This document shows, piece by piece, positions 60,160-64,000 of a stretch of 64,000 bases of DNA. The notes beneath the pieces were generated by a model that worked only from the letters and a program-made list of their open reading frames with translations, made no database searches and was not told the DNA's origin. Positions within the stretch are counted from its first letter, which is position 1. Each line of letters begins with the position of its first letter. The translations under genes and the position numbers were made by a program. Source of the stretch: Candidatus Levyibacteriota bacterium (GTDB lineage Bacteria; Patescibacteria; Microgenomatia; Levybacterales; UBA12049); contig JAJDCG010000001.1 in assembly GCA_029260965.1 (NCBI GenBank), positions 434,001 through 498,000 of the forward strand, given 5' to 3'.

Positions 60160-61232
60160 TTAAACCTTCAACCATTGATTGGCGTCTCTTCGGACCGGTT
60201 TTAATACTTATTGTCATAAGTCTAATTACACTTTTTGCTATCGATTCTCAATTTTTCTATAGTCAGATAGTAGCACTTTTTATATCATTTTGTGTTTTTT
60301 TTATATTTTCAAAAATTAACATTGAATTTTTGAAAAGTTTTCAACTATACTATTATATTGGTTCAGTTATTCTTCTTTTATCACTATTGGTTTTTGGACA
60401 GGACATAAGGGGTGCGACAAGATGGTTTGATCTGTTTGGTGTACAGATTCAAATATCAGAAGTAGTAAAGCCGATTCTTGCACTTTCTCTTGCTTCATTT
60501 ATTGCAGACAATTCCCAAAAAGGAATCCGCGCGTTCTTAATGCCTTTTGTTTTTTTAGTGCCAGTATTTGTCTTGATATTTTTGCAGCCTGATTTGGGTA
60601 GTGCTGTTATATATTTACTAACTTTGATTTTTGTTCTTTTTTTTGTGGGGTTTCCTATCAAGTGGCTTTTGTTTTCTGCACTTCCGTTTTTGGCAATCTC
60701 TCCAATTGTCTGGTTCAGGCTTCACGATTTTCAGAGACAGCGGATACTAACTTTTTTAAATCCAGGCAATGATCCCCTGGGCACATCATACAATGCAGTT
60801 CAGTCAATAATTGCTGTTGGGTCTGGGGGGATTTTCGGGAGGGGATTGTCAGAGGGAACACAATCTGTTTTGAAATTTCTCCCAGAGAGACAGACCGATT
60901 TTATTTTTGCTACAATTGCTGAGGCCCTGGGGTTCTTGGGTGCAAGTATAGTTGTCGCCTCTTTTATGTTTTTTATCTTTAGATTGTATGAAATCTTCAA
61001 AGAATGCGAAGGAGTTTTCGAGAAAGTTTTCATTGCGTCAACTATTGGAATCTTCATGATGCAGGGGATTGTGAATATGGGAATGAACATGGGAATTTTT
61101 CCTATTGTTGGCATAACTTTGCCTTTTGTTTCTCTGGGGGGGTCATCACTTTTGTCAAGTTTCATATTTTTGGGAATCATTTCGTCAATAGCACGCAGTA
61201 ACAAAAAAGACGCTGTACTTCAAATAGGGTAG
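60156..61232 (+). CDS. rodA: SEDS peptidoglycan polymerase, RodA-type
   Basis: A 358-residue SEDS protein with about ten hydrophobic segments: GATRWFDLFGVQIQISEVVKPILAL, LQPDLGSAVI (catalytic Asp), NAVQSIIAVGSGGIFGRGL, LPERQTDFIFATIAEALGF and TLPFVSLGGSSL. It is the second SEDS member of the window; being outside the dcw cluster it is better called RodA (elongation). MreBCD and PBP2 are not seen here. Translation is coupled to ileS by a 4-nt overlap, an unusual pairing. Confidence 0.87.
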   Translation: MIKPSTIDWRLFGPVLILIVISLITLFAIDSQFFYSQIVALFISFCVFFIFSKINIEFLKSFQLYYYIGSVILLLSLLVFGQDIRGATRWFDLFGVQIQISEVVKPILALSLASFIADNSQKGIRAFLMPFVFLVPVFVLIFLQPDLGSAVIYLLTLIFVLFFVGFPIKWLLFSALPFLAISPIVWFRLHDFQRQRILTFLNPGNDPLGTSYNAVQSIIAVGSGGIFGRGLSEGTQSVLKFLPERQTDFIFATIAEALGFLGASIVVASFMFFIFRLYEIFKECEGVFEKVFIASTIGIFMMQGIVNMGMNMGIFPIVGITLPFVSLGGSSLLSSFIFLGIISSIARSNKKDAVLQIG

Positions 61233-61239
61233 TTGCTGA

Positions 61240-61268
61240 TTGATCAACCTCGAGTATTTTGCTATAAT
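61240..61268 (+). promoter_or_regulatory. Promoter of rplU
   Basis: TTGATC (61240-61245), a 17-nt spacer and TATAAT (61263-61268) lie 12 nt before ATG 61281. A Shine-Dalgarno sequence is not visible. Confidence 0.65.
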
Positions 61269-61280
61269 TGTGAAATTGAT

Positions 61281-61628
61281 ATGAAATACGCTGTAGTGCA
61301 AACAGGTGGAAAACAATATAAGGTAGAGGAAAATCAATTTTTAGAAGTTGAAAGACTTGACTCAAAAGTGGGTAGTAGTTTTGATTTTGAAAAGGTTCTT
61401 CTTTTTGTAGAAAACGATGAAGTTAAAATAGGTACACCTTATTTGAGTGGCGTAGTTGTTTCAGCAAAGGTTGTTGAGGAAAAAAGAGGCGAAAAGATAA
61501 GGGTAGCAAGGTTCAAGGCAAAGGCTCGTGTTAGAACCATAAAAGGGCATAGGCAAAGTCTCACAAAGCTCCAGGTCACCAAGATTGCATCAGGCAAGGT
61601 TAAAGCAGAGAAGGAACAAGCAAAATAG
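61281..61628 (+). CDS. rplU: 50S ribosomal protein bL21
   Basis: The start at 61281 gives MKYAVVQTGGKQYKVEENQ, the typical bL21 opening; the frame further upstream runs across the promoter. 115 residues: KVLLFVENDEVKIGTPYL and the basic C-terminal FKAKARVRTIKGHRQSLTKLQV that binds 23S rRNA domain VI. It precedes rpmA in the usual order, with a separate promoter between them. Confidence 0.95.
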   Translation: MKYAVVQTGGKQYKVEENQFLEVERLDSKVGSSFDFEKVLLFVENDEVKIGTPYLSGVVVSAKVVEEKRGEKIRVARFKAKARVRTIKGHRQSLTKLQVTKIASGKVKAEKEQAK

Positions 61629-61639
61629 CTTGATTTATC

Positions 61640-61668
61640 TTGACAATCGTGAAAAGTTGTCGTAATAT
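61640..61668 (+). promoter_or_regulatory. Promoter of rpmA-parB
   Basis: Consensus TTGACA (61640-61645), exactly 17 nt, and TAATAT (61663-61668). The leader to ATG 61694 is about 18 nt and has no Shine-Dalgarno sequence. Confidence 0.65.
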
Positions 61669-61693
61669 TGAGCAGATTTCACAATAGTAAAAT

Positions 61694-61945
61694 ATGGCAC
61701 ATACAAAAGCACAAGGATCAGTAAAAGGTAACCGCGATTCGCGTCCAAAAATGAGGGGAGTGAAGCTCTTTGGTGGGGAAAAAGCGAAAGCGGGAAGCAT
61801 AATTGTTAGACAAAAAGGAGGTAAGTTTAAGGCTGGAAAAAACGTTTCAACCGGAAAAGATTTCACTCTATTTGCATTAGCTGAGGGTAATGTTAGGTTC
61901 AAAACTCTCAAGGGAAAAAAGTTTGTAGAAGTTGTAAATGGATAA
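61694..61945 (+). CDS. rpmA: 50S ribosomal protein bL27
   Basis: An 83-residue bL27: MAHTKAQGSVKGNRDSRPKMRGVK is the N-terminal arm reaching the peptidyl-transferase centre, then IIVRQKGGKF and STGKDFTLFALAEG. The arm has TKAQGSV in place of the common KKGGGS. No N-terminal cleavage extension as found in Firmicutes. It overlaps parB by 8 nt, so both are co-translated. Confidence 0.95.
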   Translation: MAHTKAQGSVKGNRDSRPKMRGVKLFGGEKAKAGSIIVRQKGGKFKAGKNVSTGKDFTLFALAEGNVRFKTLKGKKFVEVVNG

Positions 61946-62756
61946 TCCAACAGAACATATTTATCGGCTAGAGACTGTTAATCTTCAGTCGAATCCCTTG
62001 CAACCTCGTGGTGTTATAACTCCAGATTCTCTTACAGATCTCGTTGAATCAATTCGTGAGCAGGGAATACTAGAACCCATTGTTGTTGCTGAGACACCAG
62101 CAGGTTATCAGATAATTGCAGGAGAGAGGCGTTGGAGGGCAGCTAAAATACTCGGTTTAAAGGAAGTTCCAGTTGTTGTTAAGAAAACAACTCCTCAGGG
62201 CATGCTTGAGATGTCTATTGTCGAGAATGTCCAAAGAGAAGATCTTAATCCTATTGAAAAAGCTTTAGCTTATAAAAGACTTATTGATGAATTTGGATTG
62301 GGTACAACAGAAGTGGCTAAAAGAGTAGGAAAGAGTTTGCCAGCAGTATCCAATACTATTAGACTTCTCTCTCTCCCAGATGCAGTTAAGGACGCACTGG
62401 TTGCAGGTGTAATAACAGAAGGTCATGTTCGTCCTCTACTCTCGCTTGGCGAGCACAAGTTGATGCTTGAGGTCTTTAAGACAATATTACGAGAAAACTA
62501 CACTGTCAGACAAACTGAAGAGTTAGCAAGGAAAATGAAAGGTGAACTCCAAAAAAAGGAACCGACTTCTGAAAAAGATCAAATATGGGTACCAGAACAA
62601 GACGAAATGGCCAGTAGAATTGAAAAAAAACACGGTTTTGATAATGTAAAGATATTCCAATCCAGCAAGCTTGCTCGTATAACATTGGTAGTAAAAGGTG
62701 ATCCAGAGACAACAAGTAAAAAGTTGAAAGAGGTACACGACATCCTTATTCGTTAA
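61938..62756 (+). CDS. parB: ParB-family chromosome partitioning protein
   Basis: A 272-residue ParB/Spo0J/Noc-like CTPase. QSNPLQPRG, SIREQGILEPIVV, IAGERRWRAAKILG (GERR box) and ENVQREDLNPIEKALAYKRL form the CTP-binding domain. VAKRVGKSLPAVSNTIRLLSLP is the HTH that recognises parS; LSLGEHKL and a C-terminal dimerisation region follow. No parA is next to it and no parS-like palindrome was found in the window. It follows rpmA in one operon, an unusual neighbour. Confidence 0.92.
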   Translation: MDNPTEHIYRLETVNLQSNPLQPRGVITPDSLTDLVESIREQGILEPIVVAETPAGYQIIAGERRWRAAKILGLKEVPVVVKKTTPQGMLEMSIVENVQREDLNPIEKALAYKRLIDEFGLGTTEVAKRVGKSLPAVSNTIRLLSLPDAVKDALVAGVITEGHVRPLLSLGEHKLMLEVFKTILRENYTVRQTEELARKMKGELQKKEPTSEKDQIWVPEQDEMASRIEKKHGFDNVKIFQSSKLARITLVVKGDPETTSKKLKEVHDILIR

Positions 62757-62761
62757 ATTCT

Positions 62762-63325
62762 TTATTCCCCGTAAGGATTTGAGATCCCCCTGATGTTGTT
62801 GAGTGGCCAGTAAACAAGCATTGATTTTCCAATAATTTTTTTAGTTTCTAGAAATCCCCATTCTCTAGAGTCTGAAGAGAAAGGACGATTGTCACCAAAA
62901 ACTAGATAATTATCTGGTGGTACGGTAACTGGAATTCCTTCATGCATAAATCCACCTCCGAAAGTTTTAACACCATTTGAGAGATACGCACTTTCATCAA
63001 TTTTTTTACCATTTACGAAGACTGCGCCGTCTTGTATGTAAACGGAATCACCATGAATTCCGATAATTCGTTTTATAAAATCTTTGTCAGGCTCTGTTGG
63101 AGACTTAAATACTATTACATCCCCTCTTTCTAAGTCTTCGAATTTCAGGCTGATAAGACTAGTTAAGATATATTCCTTATTCTTAAATGTAGGGTCCATA
63201 GATTGTCCACTTACCTGAAACGGTCTGAATAAAAAAATGTATATAGCCAGGAAAATTGAGGCTGCCAAAAGCAGTGTTTGAAGGGTGTCTAGTGTCAAGT
63301 TATATATTTTTTTAAGTATTTCCAT
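62762..63325 (-). CDS. lepB: Signal peptidase I
   Basis: A 187-residue type I signal peptidase that cleaves exported preproteins at the membrane. One N-terminal helix (about 15-33), QVSGQS42-MDPTF (catalytic Ser), GDVIVFKSP, DFIK85-RIIGI (catalytic Lys), and GDNRPFSSDSREWG (box E) are all intact. It converges with parB, 5 nt apart. It would process the secreted Kelch-M23 protein and other exported proteins. Confidence 0.94.
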   Translation of the reverse strand: MEILKKIYNLTLDTLQTLLLAASIFLAIYIFLFRPFQVSGQSMDPTFKNKEYILTSLISLKFEDLERGDVIVFKSPTEPDKDFIKRIIGIHGDSVYIQDGAVFVNGKKIDESAYLSNGVKTFGGGFMHEGIPVTVPPDNYLVFGDNRPFSSDSREWGFLETKKIIGKSMLVYWPLNNIRGISNPYGE

Positions 63326-63331
63326 TCGATT

Positions 63332-63360
63332 ATTATCTGATGTCTTATGTTATTTGTCAA
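63332..63360 (-). promoter_or_regulatory. lepB promoter, textbook leaderless arrangement
   Basis: Read on the minus strand: consensus TTGACA (63360-63355), exactly 17 nt, GATAAT (63337-63332), 6 nt, ATG at 63325. There is no room for a Shine-Dalgarno sequence. Confidence 0.75.
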
Positions 63361-63371
63361 TTTGATTACAA

Positions 63372-64000
63372 TTATCTAATTGTATTCTGCTTGAACGGAG
63401 GTGGAATTCGGAACCAAACAGTATAAACATACCCTAGAGCGTACTCATATAATGTTTTAACAATGCCCTTTTTCCATCTTCTAGGAGAATTTTCAATTAT
63501 GAGGTTTCTTTTAAATACAACTTTTCCGTACTGTTTTAATCTCAAGCCTAGGTCGACTTCAAAGCTCATCTTAAATTTTAGATCCATACCATTTATTAAA
63601 CTAAAATAATCTTTTTTAATAGCAAAATTAAAGCCAGATATATGTGGCTTGCCAATCAAGAAATTAAAACTAACAAAAAGAGAATAGAGATGTCCAAGTA
63701 ACTCGCTTAGTATTTTTGAGTTTGTAATTACAATTGCAGATCCTGTAACTGCAATAACGTCATCTCTGGAGAGAGTGGATGCGATTTTTTCTAGCCAATT
63801 TTTTCTTGGTTGAGAATCTGCATCTGTGATTGCTACGATCCTGGTGGTACTCATTCTTATTCCTGTATCGTATGCAAATACCGCCCCTTGTCTTTTTTCA
63901 TATATTATTTTTGCACCGTATTTTTTTGCTATCTCTACAGTTTTATCAGTTGAATTATTGTCGACAACCGTGATAATAAAATTTTTATAGCTTTGGTTTC
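63372..64000 (-). CDS. Glycosyltransferase family 2, 5' end cut by window edge
   Basis: The frame is open to the right edge of the window, so the ATG at 63854 is internal. Read from the edge it encodes VVDNNSTDKTVEIAKKYG, IYEKRQGAVFAYDTG and AITDADSQP (DxD metal site), then a membrane-prone FNFAIKKDYFSL region and a basic C-terminus. These are standard GT-A motifs of cell-wall glycosyltransferases. It resembles the truncated gene at 1-692 in motif style. Donor and acceptor unknown. Confidence 0.87.
   Translation of the reverse strand, partial: NQSYKNFIITVVDNNSTDKTVEIAKKYGAKIIYEKRQGAVFAYDTGIRMSTTRIVAITDADSQPRKNWLEKIASTLSRDDVIAVTGSAIVITNSKILSELLGHLYSLFVSFNFLIGKPHISGFNFAIKKDYFSLINGMDLKFKMSFEVDLGLRLKQYGKVVFKRNLIIENSPRRWKKGIVKTLYEYALGYVYTVWFRIPPPFKQNTIR

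Noticed and set aside
1..64000. Alternative genetic code with TGA read as Gly
   Set aside because: TGA closes many well-formed genes at the expected protein end, for example at 5070, 12249, 22687, 28585 and 30358.

Overview
Organism: the window looks like an AT-rich genome of the Candidate Phyla Radiation (Patescibacteria), most likely a Microgenomates-type lineage. The reasons are family-level: compact core proteins (RecO of 180 residues, an FtsQ-like protein of 144, a GlmU reduced to its uridylyltransferase half, a Mur ligase almost without its N-terminal domain), a DUF4012 protein beside sugar-transfer genes, an isoleucyl-tRNA synthetase of the PHYG/KMSKN type, and many surface-glycan enzymes. 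TGA closes many genes, so the standard bacterial code applies. No tRNA, rRNA or CRISPR array was seen. Many genes have a -10 hexamer only 5-9 nt before the ATG and no Shine-Dalgarno sequence, which points to leaderless mRNAs. Layout: (1) Positions 1-10036 hold a very AT-rich surface-polysaccharide block in which glycosyltransferases alternate with three SAM methyltransferases, followed by three large membrane proteins. (2) Positions 10022-33263 hold a GT-C transferase on the minus strand, a secreted Kelch-M23 peptidase protein, many GT2, GT4 and GT-C enzymes, an acetyltransferase, a fused O-antigen polymerase/GT-C protein, ManC, a priming sugar transferase, DUF4012 and recO. Together they could make GDP-mannose, start a glycan on a lipid carrier, extend, modify and polymerise it. 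(3) Positions 33347-36831 hold glyS, an unrecognised protein, a 45-residue HTH peptide and a membrane-anchored protein. (4) Positions 36918-52472 are a division and cell-wall (dcw) cluster: mraZ-rsmH-ftsL-ftsI-(metG-beta on minus)-murE-pgeF-murC-murA-glmU-mraY-ftsW-murG-ftsQ-ftsA-ftsZ. It starts with a three-box MraZ-type operator and contains a murG broken by a heptanucleotide repeat. (5) Positions 52473-56084 look like an accessory island between two copies of the ftsZ 3' end. It carries an APH-type kinase, gene debris including a DUF4145-like tail, and a GHKL ATPase fused to a PD-(D/E)xK nuclease-like domain. (6) Positions 56118-64000 hold an orphan histidine kinase, ileS, rodA, rplU, rpmA, parB, lepB and a truncated glycosyltransferase. 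Most promising: the duplicated ftsZ end around a defence-like ATPase/nuclease gene, the heptamer-controlled reading frame of murG, the leaderless promoter architecture, and short palindromic or repeated insertions inside coding sequences.
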